Positions 16,878 through 24,383 of a DNA stretch of 64,000 nucleotides are shown one piece after another; within the stretch, counting starts at the first letter, position 1, and the number at the start of each line of letters is the position of its first letter. The stretch comes from Flavobacteriales bacterium (lineage in GTDB: Bacteria; Bacteroidota; Bacteroidia; Flavobacteriales; PHOS-HE28), in assembly GCA_008016945.1 (NCBI GenBank), contig SSGN01000003.1, forward strand, positions 1-64,000, given 5' to 3'. A model generated the notes under the pieces. The model saw only the letters and a list, made by a program, of their open reading frames with translations. It searched no databases and was not told the DNA's origin. Made by a program: the position numbers and the translations under genes.

Positions 16878-17938
16878 AGCTCGCTCTTGCCATTGCTGCC
16901 GGTCTTGCTTTGCCGGGTTCCGCCTTTGCGCAGGCGCATCAAGGGCAGCATGACATGGCTGCCGAGCCGGAAAAGCCAAAAACCCCGCCTGCCGAGGCCG
17001 ACCCTCATGCCGGTCACGATATGAGTGGGATGGAAGAAAACCCGACCGCGCCCGCGCAGGCTTTCGATCCCGCTTGCCCGCCTGAGCACGCGAAAATGGG
17101 CCATTGCACGCCCAAGACAGATGCACCCGCGCCCGCTGCCGATCCCCATGCGGGCCACGATATGGGGTCAATGCCGAATGCCGAGCAGGACGGCGAAGTC
17201 GGCAGCGCACCCGCCCCGGCCCCGCCGGGCGATCACGTAGCCGATTCCATATATGGCGCGGACGTAATGTCGCAGTCCCGCAAGGAACTGGCCTATGAGG
17301 TCGGCGGCATGGGCTATTCGCTGGTCATACTCGATCTTGCCGAAGTCGGCTTTCACAAGGGCCACGAAAGCTACCGGTTCGAGGGCGAAGTCTTCACCGG
17401 CGGCAATATCAACCGGTTCGGCGTGAAGTTTGAAGGCGAAGGGGTTTTCGGCAAAACCATCGACGTTCTCGAATTGCAGGCGCTCTATTCGCGCGCCATC
17501 GCGCCCTATTGGAACTTGCAGGCAGGTATTCGCCACGACATCCGGCCAGACCCGTCGCGCACCTACGCCGTGGCAGGTGTCGAAGGGCTTGCGCCCTACT
17601 GGTTCAAAATCAATGCCGCAGCCTTTCTGTCCAACAAAGGCGAGGTCCGCGCGCGCGCGGAAGGCTCCTATGACCTCCGGCTGACGCAGGAACTGATCCT
17701 CCAGCCCCGCATCGAAGCAAATTTGTCGTTCCAGGACATTCCGGCAATCGGTGTCGGTTCGGGGCTGACCGATTTCGAGGCGGGCCTGCGGCTACGCTAT
17801 GAGATTCGCCAAGAATTCGCGCCTTACGTCGGTGTCGAATGGCGCAGGAAAACCGGCGATACGGCCCGTTTTGCAAGGCTTGCGGGCGATGACCCGGATA
17901 CGCTCAGCGTCGTTGCAGGCGTCAGAATCTGGTTCTGA
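16874..17938 (+). CDS. copB: copper resistance outer-membrane protein CopB
   Basis: 354 residues with signal peptide MKLALAIAAGLALPGSAFA. A Met/His/Pro-rich segment (residues about 20-120, with PHAGHDMSGM and PHAGHDMGSM) is followed by the CopB beta-barrel domain starting near DSIYGADVMSQSRKELAYEV and ending in VVAGVRIWF, an aromatic C terminus typical of outer-membrane proteins. It functions with CopA in periplasmic copper detoxification. The four-base overlap with copA indicates coupling. The next gene starts on its last base region. Confidence 0.93.
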   Translation: MKLALAIAAGLALPGSAFAQAHQGQHDMAAEPEKPKTPPAEADPHAGHDMSGMEENPTAPAQAFDPACPPEHAKMGHCTPKTDAPAPAADPHAGHDMGSMPNAEQDGEVGSAPAPAPPGDHVADSIYGADVMSQSRKELAYEVGGMGYSLVILDLAEVGFHKGHESYRFEGEVFTGGNINRFGVKFEGEGVFGKTIDVLELQALYSRAIAPYWNLQAGIRHDIRPDPSRTYAVAGVEGLAPYWFKINAAAFLSNKGEVRARAEGSYDLRLTQELILQPRIEANLSFQDIPAIGVGSGLTDFEAGLRLRYEIRQEFAPYVGVEWRRKTGDTARFARLAGDDPDTLSVVAGVRIWF

Positions 17939-18657
17939 TGGGAAAACGGACGCGCCTTCACCTTGCTGCAAGCCGTGTCCATAAATGGCTGGCACTCATT
18001 ATCGGCGCGCAGCTCCTGATCTGGTTTTCCAGCGGCGTGCTGATGAGTTTCCTACCCATCGAAAAGGTGCGCGGCGAGCATCTCGTTGACCGCGAGCGCG
18101 TTGTCGCCGTTCCTGCTACGCCCGATCTCGTGTCGCCGACCCAGTTGCTCGCATCGGCCAAGGCTCCGGTCGAAAGCATCTCGTTTGTCATGCTTGCCGG
18201 TCGCCCGGTCGCGCAGGTGGCGACGGCGGACGGCATCAAGCTGTTCGATGCGGTTTCTGGCAATCCGCTGCCGCCGGTCGATGCGACGCTCGCCCACGCC
18301 ATCGCCAGCGATGCGTGGAAGGCCCAGGCTAAACCTGACGCCAAGGTCATTAGCGTCCTTGCCGAAAGCCCGGAATATCGCGGCACGCTTCCGGCATGGC
18401 GGGTCGCCTTCGCCGATCCCGACAATACCAGCGTCTTCATAGCCGCCGACACGGGCAAAATCTCGGCGGTTCGCACCGGCACATGGCGGCTCTACGATTT
18501 CTTCTGGAGCCTTCACATCATGGACTGGAAGAACCATGAGAATTTCAATACATGGTGGCTCCTCACCTTTGCCATTGGAGGTCTTGTCATGGGGCTGGTG
18601 GGAACGATCTTGCTAGTCATGCGCTGGCCGATACGCCGCAAGCGGCGGGCAGCATGA
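17938..18657 (+). CDS. PepSY-domain membrane protein
   Basis: 239 residues with an N-terminal transmembrane helix (HKWLALIIGAQLLIWFSSGV, with the usual conserved H-K-W), a periplasmic PepSY-like region, and a C-terminal helix pair (TWWLLTFAIGGLVMGLVGTI). The segment YDFFWSLHIMDW is a family hallmark. Proteins of this kind often sit in copper or iron loci, where they may act in metal reduction or insertion. Start and stop are overlapped with copB and the next gene, so it belongs to the cop operon. Confidence 0.85.
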   Translation: MGKRTRLHLAASRVHKWLALIIGAQLLIWFSSGVLMSFLPIEKVRGEHLVDRERVVAVPATPDLVSPTQLLASAKAPVESISFVMLAGRPVAQVATADGIKLFDAVSGNPLPPVDATLAHAIASDAWKAQAKPDAKVISVLAESPEYRGTLPAWRVAFADPDNTSVFIAADTGKISAVRTGTWRLYDFFWSLHIMDWKNHENFNTWWLLTFAIGGLVMGLVGTILLVMRWPIRRKRRAA

Positions 18658-19019
18658 AGGGACTGAGCCTCATGATTCTGGCCTTGGCGCTGGTGTTCCG
18701 CGCCGCGCCAATCTGCGCAGCCCCACCCGAAGCACCGCACGTCATAATGGCCGCAAATTGCGAGAGCATGGCTGATCAGGGCGCACCCGAGAGCGATCAT
18801 GACAAGGGTAAGGCAGCACAAATCTGCCATGCCTGCGCCTTCGCGGTTTCCGAGCAACCGTCATCGCTCGGCGCGTGGTTCTGGAAAGCACCGGCGGTCC
18901 TAGTGCCGTCACAGCGCCAAATGGCAGGCACAATGCGCAAACCACCGACACCGCCCCCGCGCCTTGGTTCCGCTTCAACATTTCAACATTTCAACATTAA
19001 TATTGGAGTTAAATCATGA
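18654..19019 (+). CDS. small secreted CxxC protein in copper operon
   Basis: 121 residues with a signal-like N terminus (MKGLSLMILALALVFRAAPI). A Met/His/Asp segment follows and then AAQICHACAFAV, a CxxC motif like that of DUF2946-type proteins found in copper loci. The C-terminal STFQHFNINIGVKS is encoded by an 8-bp tandem repeat (tttcaaca three times, about 18973-18998). The start overlaps the PepSY gene and the stop overlaps the next gene. A metal-binding role is inferred. Confidence 0.65.
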   Translation: MKGLSLMILALALVFRAAPICAAPPEAPHVIMAANCESMADQGAPESDHDKGKAAQICHACAFAVSEQPSSLGAWFWKAPAVLVPSQRQMAGTMRKPPTPPPRLGSASTFQHFNINIGVKS

Positions 19020-19219
19020 AAACCAAATATCTACTCGGCGCGCTCGCGCTAACCATGTCCACCGCCGCCTTCGCCGCCGAACCGGCACCAGCGCCCAAAA
19101 AGGAATGCTGTTGCTGCAAGAAGGACGAACAGGGCAAAATGGCCTGTTGCAAGGACAAGGACGCCATATCCGGCGAACAGGGCCATGAAGGCCATGACAT
19201 GAAGGATATGAAGCATTGA
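19016..19219 (+). CDS. tiny secreted cysteine-rich putative metal-binding protein
   Basis: 67 residues: signal peptide MKTKYLLGALALTMSTAAFA, then AEPAPAPKKECCCCKKDEQGK and MACCKDKDAISG with six cysteines in two clusters and a His/Met tail (GHEGHDMKDMKH). The composition strongly suggests periplasmic Cu(I) or other soft-metal binding, though no named family is recognised. ATG overlaps the preceding stop. A strong terminator-like hairpin follows six bases later, making this the end of the cop transcript or an attenuation point. Confidence 0.75.
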   Translation: MKTKYLLGALALTMSTAAFAAEPAPAPKKECCCCKKDEQGKMACCKDKDAISGEQGHEGHDMKDMKH

Positions 19220-19224
19220 CGAAA

Positions 19225-19271
19225 GATGCCGGGGGACGGGCAAGCGACCCCCGGCATCTGCCTTTTTTTCT
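19225..19271 (+). terminator. rho-independent terminator after the cop operon
   Basis: A perfect 11-bp stem, gatgccggggg (19225-19235) with cccccggcatc (19248-19258), is followed by tgcctttttttc. It is the best terminator in the window and separates the cop genes from the following small secreted protein. Confidence 0.85.
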
Positions 19272-19289
19272 CATTCGAGGAGTCGAATC

Positions 19290-19538
19290 ATGATTACGAA
19301 AATTTCGCTCGTGCTCGGAACACTCGCGGTAGTCGGGACGAGTGCCCCGGCCTTTGCGACTGATGCTCCGAAAAGGGGCCATTTCGAATGGCTCCATTCT
19401 CCGCAGCCCGGACCAAATAAGTCAAATTTGCCTAATTACCGTCGCATCTGGATTGCGGATTCCGCGCCCGATGTGACGGTTGATGAGGGCCGGTGCATGA
19501 CGATGGCCTGCTGTAATGCCGACGAGAAGCAGGCGTGA
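19290..19538 (+). CDS. small secreted hypothetical protein
   Basis: 82 residues. Signal peptide MITKISLVLGTLAVVGTSAPAFA is followed by a mature part of about 59 residues with GHFEWLHSPQPGPNKSNLPN and a C-terminal MTMACC. A GAGGAG ribosome site precedes ATG 19290. It lies after the strong terminator, yet upstream of a methyltransferase gene read in the same direction, so it may have its own promoter or rely on read-through. No family is recognised; a periplasmic metal-linked role is only suggested by location and the Cys pair. Confidence 0.6.
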   Translation: MITKISLVLGTLAVVGTSAPAFATDAPKRGHFEWLHSPQPGPNKSNLPNYRRIWIADSAPDVTVDEGRCMTMACCNADEKQA

Positions 19539-19598
19539 ATGAAAAGCTGGAGGTCGGGCAACCGGCCTCCGGTCCTGCCGCTGGTAAATAGCCAAAAG

Positions 19599-20258
19599 AT
19601 GTCCCGATCCCAAACATTCACGCCCGCCGCAGGACGCTTTCTGCCAACAAGCGCCTATGACCGACTCCTGGCGTTGCTCACGCGCGAAGCGCGTTGGCGG
19701 TCAGCGCTGCTGGAGGCGATTGCACCTGCGCCCGGTGAGCGCATACTCGATGTCGGCTGCGGAACCGGTTCGCTTGCCATCTTGATCAAGCAGGCGGCAC
19801 CAGACACGATGGTTGTAGGGCTCGACCCTGATGAAGTCGCGCGATGCATTGCTTGGAAGAAAGCGGGGGAAGCGGGCGTAGGCATCGAATGGGAAAGTGG
19901 TTTTGCACGTGACGCCGGAAATTATGGCCAGTTCGACAAGGTCGTTTCCAGCCTTGTCTTTCACCAGGTACCGGTCGCCGAAAAGCGAGTTGGTCTTGCC
20001 GCCATGTTCGCCGCCACCAAGTCGGGCGGCACCATGATTGTCTGCGACTATGCTGCGCAAGGACGCTGGCTTATGCGTCAGGCGTTCAAGGTCGTGCAAT
20101 CGGTCGATGGTCGAGCGAATACGCAGCCCAATGCCGACGGATTTCTTGAAGCGGAACTGGAACGTATTTGCGGCAAGCCGATCACCGCTGAGCAATCGTT
20201 CGACACGCCAACGGGAACCATTTCAATCTTCAGACTGCAAAAGGAGTCAGTAAAATGA
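19599..20258 (+). CDS. class I SAM-dependent methyltransferase
   Basis: 219 residues from ATG 19599 (an ATG at 19539 directly after the previous stop would add 20 atypical residues). The SAM-binding motif I ERILDVGCGTGSLAILI and motif II VVGLDPD are clear, with VVSSLVFHQVP as the post-motif. Genes of this type recur in metal-resistance islands; whether it methylates a metal(loid), a small molecule or a lipid cannot be told. It overlaps the DUF411 gene by four bases. Confidence 0.85.
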   Translation: MSRSQTFTPAAGRFLPTSAYDRLLALLTREARWRSALLEAIAPAPGERILDVGCGTGSLAILIKQAAPDTMVVGLDPDEVARCIAWKKAGEAGVGIEWESGFARDAGNYGQFDKVVSSLVFHQVPVAEKRVGLAAMFAATKSGGTMIVCDYAAQGRWLMRQAFKVVQSVDGRANTQPNADGFLEAELERICGKPITAEQSFDTPTGTISIFRLQKESVK

Positions 20259-20689
20259 AGGCAACCACCCTAGCGATGGCCATTGCGCTGGTTGCAACGC
20301 CAGCCTTGGCCGCGACCGAGGCGGTGATGCACCGCGACCCCGGTTGTGGTTGCTGCGAAAAATGGGCGGCACAAGTCCGCAAGGCATTCGGGCGCAATGT
20401 GCGGATCGTCGATGACGCCAATCACCCGGCACTGCAAAGACGGGTTGGCCTGCCTTCGCTATTGGCATCGTGCCACACCGCCCTGATCGATGGTATGGCG
20501 TTTGAGGGTCATGTGCCGGTTGCGGACATGAAGCGCGTGCTTGAGGCTAAGCCAAAGGGTGTGCGCGGCTTGGCGGTTCCGGGGATGCCAATAGGTTCGC
20601 CAGGAATGGAAGCCCCGGGCGGTCGCGCGCAACCTTACAATGTCATAGCGTTCGGCTCGGGACCGTCCACGGTGTATGCCCGCCACTGA
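20255..20689 (+). CDS. DUF411 metal-binding protein
   Basis: 144 residues, signal peptide ending ...ATPALAA. The core motif MHRDPGCGCCEKWAAQVRKA has the CxCC cluster of DUF411 proteins, which are common in copper and cadmium loci. The conserved LPSLLASCHTALIDGMAFEG and GLAVPGMPIGSPGME follow. Probably a periplasmic copper-binding accessory protein. It is the last gene before the convergent merR gene, with only five bases between stops. Confidence 0.88.
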   Translation: MKATTLAMAIALVATPALAATEAVMHRDPGCGCCEKWAAQVRKAFGRNVRIVDDANHPALQRRVGLPSLLASCHTALIDGMAFEGHVPVADMKRVLEAKPKGVRGLAVPGMPIGSPGMEAPGGRAQPYNVIAFGSGPSTVYARH

Positions 20690-20694
20690 GCCCG

Positions 20695-21084
20695 TCAGCG
20701 CGGCCCCATCGTCTCGATGATCTTGCAATCGGCGACGGTGCCGTGGCTGCAAGAACCTATCACTCGGCTCAATTCCAAACGCAGCGCGGTCAGGTCGCCA
20801 ATCTTGCGGTCGATCTCGGCCAAATGCGTTTGCGCGATGCCATCGACCGCTTCGCAACTCTGCGATTTGTCATCTGACAGCGTCAACAGCTCGCGCACCG
20901 CTTCGAGCGTGAAGCCCAGATCGCGGGCGCGGCGAATGAAGGACAGGCGCGCCAGATGGTCGGTGCCATAGGCGCGATAGTTGGCGAAGGTGCGCGCGGG
21001 CGGCGGCAACAGGCCGATTTTCTCGTAATAGCGCACTGTCTCGACCTTGGTCGCGGTGGCGCTCGCCAGTTCGCCGATTTTCAT
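20695..21084 (-). CDS. MerR-family heavy-metal-responsive regulator
   Basis: 129 residues. HTH: MKIGELASATATKVETVRYYEKIGLLPPP; dimerisation helix to about residue 110; effector cysteines at 77, 112 and 120 (SCSHGTVADC), the CadR/ZntR/PbrR-like arrangement for Cd, Zn, Pb or Co. It is divergent from the CDF transporter, and the operator between them (21088-21118) has the 19-base spacer that MerR proteins need. It therefore most likely controls the 21156-23104 genes and possibly czcCBA. Confidence 0.9.
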   Translation of the reverse strand: MKIGELASATATKVETVRYYEKIGLLPPPARTFANYRAYGTDHLARLSFIRRARDLGFTLEAVRELLTLSDDKSQSCEAVDGIAQTHLAEIDRKIGDLTALRLELSRVIGSCSHGTVADCKIIETMGPR

Positions 21085-21087
21085 GTC

Positions 21088-21118
21088 TTGACCCTGTAGT
21101 TGCTACAGGGTGTAGATA
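21088..21118 (+). promoter_or_regulatory. MerR-type promoter/operator of the CDF gene
   Basis: TTGACC at 21088-21093 and TAGATA at 21113-21118 are 19 bases apart, the over-long spacer typical for MerR-activated promoters. Between and over them lies the perfect palindrome ACCCTGTAG-ttg-CTACAGGGT (21091-21111). It faces the cation-efflux gene and touches the merR start. Confidence 0.88.
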
Positions 21119-21155
21119 GCTGTCCGACTCGGAATTTGTCGAGAAGGATTTGAGC

Positions 21156-21794
21156 GTGTCAGACCATTGTTGCGAAAGCGCCTGCGGGAGCGAAACGGCC
21201 AAGGCCGATCCGCGCTGGCGGCGCGTTCTTTGGATCGCGCTAGTCGTCAACGCGACGATGTTTCTGGTCGAAATGGGCGCGGGCGCAGCGGCGGACAGCC
21301 GCGCGCTGCAAGCCGACGCACTCGATTTCCTTGGCGATGCGGCCAATTATGCGGTGAGCCTTGCCGTCGTTGGGATGGCGCTCGCTTGGCGCGCCCGCGC
21401 TGCAATGCTCAAATCGCTGTTCATGCTGGGCTTTGCCGCATGGGTATTCGGCAGCGCGGTCCTTGCTTTCGTAAACGGCGCATCGCCCGATCCGGCGACG
21501 ATGGGGGCGGTCGGCGCGTTGGCACTCGCGGCCAACGTCGGCGTGGCGCTCATGCTGTTTCGCTACCGCACCGGCGACGCCAATATGCGCTCGGTCTGGA
21601 TATGCTCGCGCAACGACGCGATTGGCAATGTCGCGGTGATGCTGGCGGCGCTCGGCGTGTTCGGCACCGGGAGCGCGCTCCCGGACCTGATCGTCGCCGC
21701 GATTATGGCGCTGCTCGCCCTGACAGGCGGCGTGCAAGTGCTGCGGCAGGCGCGCGGAGAATTGCGCACGCCCGAACTGGCGGGGCAGTCGTAA
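21156..21794 (+). CDS. CDF-like cation efflux protein with Cys-rich N terminus
   Basis: 212 residues from GTG 21156 (TTG 21150 is the alternative; GAGAAGGA at 21140-21147 serves either). The N terminus SDHCCESACGSE can bind thiophilic metal. Six hydrophobic segments follow, the second with the CDF metal site residues ALQADALDFLGDAANYAVSL (D...D pattern) and a later ICSRNDAIGNVAVM (N-D pattern). It is shorter than usual CDF proteins (about 300) and lacks the cytoplasmic C-terminal domain. Controlled by the adjacent MerR protein. Confidence 0.87.
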   Translation: MSDHCCESACGSETAKADPRWRRVLWIALVVNATMFLVEMGAGAAADSRALQADALDFLGDAANYAVSLAVVGMALAWRARAAMLKSLFMLGFAAWVFGSAVLAFVNGASPDPATMGAVGALALAANVGVALMLFRYRTGDANMRSVWICSRNDAIGNVAVMLAALGVFGTGSALPDLIVAAIMALLALTGGVQVLRQARGELRTPELAGQS

Positions 21795-21798
21795 CGTC

Positions 21799-22368
21799 AT
21801 GCTTCAAGCCCTCCCCTTTTTGTCGATCATCGCCGTCGTCGCCGCGACATTACTGCGCGCGGTTGCCATCCGGCGACGCACCGGTGACCGCGCCTTTGCC
21901 TTCATGTCTGCCACTGGGATTCAACGCATCGCCGGAGTCAGTTTCGCTTTGAGCGTTGCCGCGTTGGTTCTGGCATCGGCGCTTCCTGCATCCGGCAGTT
22001 CGCTCGCCGTTGCCGTGCTGGCTGCAATTCTCGCGCTGGTAGGCTGCTTCATCGTAATCATTGCCCAGGTCCAAATGGGCCGCGCATGGCGCGTCGGGGT
22101 GCGGCAAGGCGACGCACCGCTATTTGTGACGCATGGTCTGTTCAAGTTCAGCCGCAATCCGATCTTTGTTGGAATGATCCTGCAAGGCGTAGCTGCCGCT
22201 TTGACTGCAAACGCCGCATGGGCTTGGGCGGCGCTGACGGTCTTCATCGGGTCATGCGCGGTACAAGTCCGTGTTGAGGAAGCGCATTTGGAAGCGAGCT
22301 TCGGACAACACTACCGCGAGTTTCGTGCGTCGATCCCGCGCTGGATCGGGATTGGCGGTCGAGCATGA
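21799..22368 (+). CDS. isoprenylcysteine carboxyl methyltransferase-family membrane protein
   Basis: 189 residues with about five transmembrane helices. The C-terminal half has the ICMT/PEMT pattern: RVGVRQGDAPLFVTHGLFKF, SRNPIFVGMILQG and VRVEEAHLEASFGQHYREF, the last with the conserved E-E-H-L and Y residues. Bacterial members of this family are membrane methyltransferases of mostly unknown substrate and often sit in metal islands. It starts four bases after the CDF gene and overlaps the DUF3703 gene. Confidence 0.87.
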   Translation: MLQALPFLSIIAVVAATLLRAVAIRRRTGDRAFAFMSATGIQRIAGVSFALSVAALVLASALPASGSSLAVAVLAAILALVGCFIVIIAQVQMGRAWRVGVRQGDAPLFVTHGLFKFSRNPIFVGMILQGVAAALTANAAWAWAALTVFIGSCAVQVRVEEAHLEASFGQHYREFRASIPRWIGIGGRA

Positions 22369-22727
22369 CGATGTTGATGCGCGAACGTGCCGAACTGCTG
22401 ATCACCGCAGAAATGGCTGCCTATCACGCTGCCCGCGCTTCGGGCGACAATACCGCCGCGTGGGTTGCGCTCGAACGTGCGCATATCATCTCGCAACCCT
22501 ATCTGGGGCCGCATCTCGCCAATCATTGGGCCATGCTCGGCTTCGCTTTCGATTTGCGCGATTGGCGGGAAGCGGCGGGGCAACTTGTCCGGCTGGCACT
22601 CGCGCCGCTCGGCGCGCTGACAGGGCGCATTCCCCTCGGTAATTCCGGGCGCTCGAATGTGAGCGCGTTCAAGTCGATGCCGATTGCCGACGATCTTCTC
22701 GCCAAGATAAGTGGCGGGCGGGAGTGA
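22365..22727 (+). CDS. DUF3703 protein
   Basis: 120 residues. WVALERAHIISQPYLGPHLA then NHWAMLGFAFDLRDWREAAG and GRIPLGNSGRSNVSAF are the conserved blocks of DUF3703, a family frequently found beside MerR and cation-efflux genes. The conserved histidines could bind metal. No enzymatic activity is known to me. ATG overlaps the preceding stop and the stop overlaps the next gene's GTG, so it is inside one operon. Confidence 0.87.
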   Translation: MTMLMRERAELLITAEMAAYHAARASGDNTAAWVALERAHIISQPYLGPHLANHWAMLGFAFDLRDWREAAGQLVRLALAPLGALTGRIPLGNSGRSNVSAFKSMPIADDLLAKISGGRE

Positions 22728-23104
22728 CAGTTTTCTTGCCCCGCCGTGCGGCGACTGCTAACCGCAAGGTCATGCGGGGTCGGACTACCAATCTATTTGT
22801 GCTTCTCGCGCTGATTTTCAGCGCGGTGATCGTTCCTGCGACCGCCCACGCACAGGATTTGAGAGAAGTCCATGCCAATGACATGCTAACCAACGTGGAC
22901 CACAGCGATCACGAAGCCCCCGATCATGATGGCGATTTGCCTTGCCATGCGGTGGTGCATCATCATTGCAGCGTCGCACTTGCCTATGAGGGGCATGCGG
23001 TGACTTCGGAGCGGCTTGCAGCGGGTGAGTTGATCCCGCTCGCTACCAGCCCCGCGATGTCTAGTTTCGCACAGGCTCCGCCGACCGAGCCGCCCGCCGC
23101 CTGA
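22724..23104 (+). CDS. His-rich secreted/membrane protein upstream of czcCBA
   Basis: 126 residues from GTG 22724 (overlapping the DUF3703 stop); ATG 22772 may be the true start because the signal-like segment (NLFVLLALIFSAVIVPATAHA) begins just after it. The mature part contains VDHSDHEAPDHDGDLPCHAV and VHHHCSV, a strong metal-binding composition. Small proteins of this sort often lead czc operons. It ends inside a composite stem-loop (23101-23153) that precedes czcC. Confidence 0.7.
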   Translation: MTVFLPRRAATANRKVMRGRTTNLFVLLALIFSAVIVPATAHAQDLREVHANDMLTNVDHSDHEAPDHDGDLPCHAVVHHHCSVALAYEGHAVTSERLAAGELIPLATSPAMSSFAQAPPTEPPAA

Positions 23105-23153
23105 ACCTGACCGCCCGCGCGGCATGATGCCGCGCGACCCGTTCAAGGTTCAG
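23101..23153 (+). promoter_or_regulatory. composite stem-loop before czcC, overlapping its ribosome site
   Basis: Outer stem CTGAACCT (23101-23108) with AGGTTCAG (23146-23153); inner palindrome CGCGCGGCAT-g-ATGCCGCGCG (23116-23136). The outer stem begins at the stop codon of the upstream gene (TGA 23102-23104) and its 3' arm abuts AGGAG at 23152-23156, the likely czcC ribosome site before ATG 23164. A ribosome finishing the upstream gene would open it, so translational coupling is plausible. Confidence 0.5.
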
Positions 23154-23163
23154 GAGAATTTCA

Positions 23164-24372
23164 ATGATTTCCAGATTGCGAGCGTTACTGCTTGCGGGCG
23201 CAATCGCCGCCTGCGGGCAAGCCGCTCAAGCCGAGCCCATCGCGCTCGGCGACGCCCTAGCCCAAGGCGTCCAGACTTCGCCCCGTGCGGCCCAGGCCAA
23301 GGCGCTCGCCGACGCCTCCGAAGCGCGGGCGCGGCAGGTGGGCGTTGCGCCCAACCCCGAACTCAGCCTTGAGGTCGAGAATTTTGCAGGGTCGGGCGCG
23401 TTTCAGGGGCTGCGCAGCACCGAGGCGACGCTTGCTCTGAGCCAGCGGATCGAACTCGGCGGGAAGCGCAGCGCGCGGCTTGGCGTCGCGCGGGCCGAAC
23501 GCGATTTCGCCTTCCTGACCTACAAGGCGGCGCTGGCCGATCTCGAACGCGATATTCGCACGGCCCATGCCGAACTGCGCGCGGCGGAAGACCGTGCCGT
23601 GCTGGCACGCGACAACACGGCAGCCGCCGAAGAGCTGGCGCGCACTGCGCGGATATTGGTCGATGCCGGACGCGATCCGCCGCTACGCCAGCTTCGCGCG
23701 GAATCGCTGCTGGCCGAAGCCAGGGCGGAGCAGGCGCGGACATTTAGCGAGTTGCTGACCGCGCGCCGGCTGCTCGGCAGTCTGATCGGCAGCGACGATC
23801 CCGAATTGACCGCGACCGCCAGCGAGGACGCCGCCCCTGCTGCGCCTGCCCCCGACGCTACAAGCCTCAACGAGCAATTGGCGACGGCAGAGCGCGAAGC
23901 GGCCCGCGCTAGGGTGCAACTCGCACGTTCGGACGCGGTACCGGACATTACGGCGAGCGGCGGGGTGCGGCGGTTCCGCGAGAGCGGCGATACTGCGCTG
24001 GTCGCCGGAATCTCGATCCCGCTTCCCATCCGCGACCGCAACCGGGGCAACATCGAAGCGGCTGGCGCGGAGAGCAACGCCGCCGCGTCCGCACTGCTCC
24101 TCGCGCGGATTGATGCCAACCGTGCGCGATATGACGCACGGATGCTCTTGGGCGCTGCCGAGGTCCGCTACGAAGCACTGGCCGGGCTGGGGTTGCAACA
24201 GGCCGAGGAGGCGCTGCGGCTCGCGCACATTGGCTACAATGCGGGCAAGTTTTCGCTGATCGAACTGATCGACGCACAGACCGCGCTCACCACCGCCAAA
24301 CTCAACCTCATCGAAGCGCGGCTCGACCGCGCTCGCGCGCTCGCCGCGCTCATCCGCGCGAACGCGCAGTGA
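23164..24372 (+). CDS. czcC: CzcC-like outer-membrane channel of RND efflux
   Basis: 402 residues, signal peptide to about ...QAAQAEP. Two TolC-type repeats with long coiled-coil helices, e.g. ALADLERDIRTAHAELRAAE, and LRLAHIGYNAGKFSLIELID followed by AQTALTTAKLNLIEARLDRA, the characteristic end of a TolC/CzcC protein. It would form the outer-membrane exit of the CzcCBA complex. Ribosome site AGGAG at 23152-23156. It overlaps the alternative GTG of czcB by four bases. Confidence 0.93.
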   Translation: MISRLRALLLAGAIAACGQAAQAEPIALGDALAQGVQTSPRAAQAKALADASEARARQVGVAPNPELSLEVENFAGSGAFQGLRSTEATLALSQRIELGGKRSARLGVARAERDFAFLTYKAALADLERDIRTAHAELRAAEDRAVLARDNTAAAEELARTARILVDAGRDPPLRQLRAESLLAEARAEQARTFSELLTARRLLGSLIGSDDPELTATASEDAAPAAPAPDATSLNEQLATAEREAARARVQLARSDAVPDITASGGVRRFRESGDTALVAGISIPLPIRDRNRGNIEAAGAESNAAASALLLARIDANRARYDARMLLGAAEVRYEALAGLGLQQAEEALRLAHIGYNAGKFSLIELIDAQTALTTAKLNLIEARLDRARALAALIRANAQ

Positions 24373-24383
24373 AGGACCGTCTC

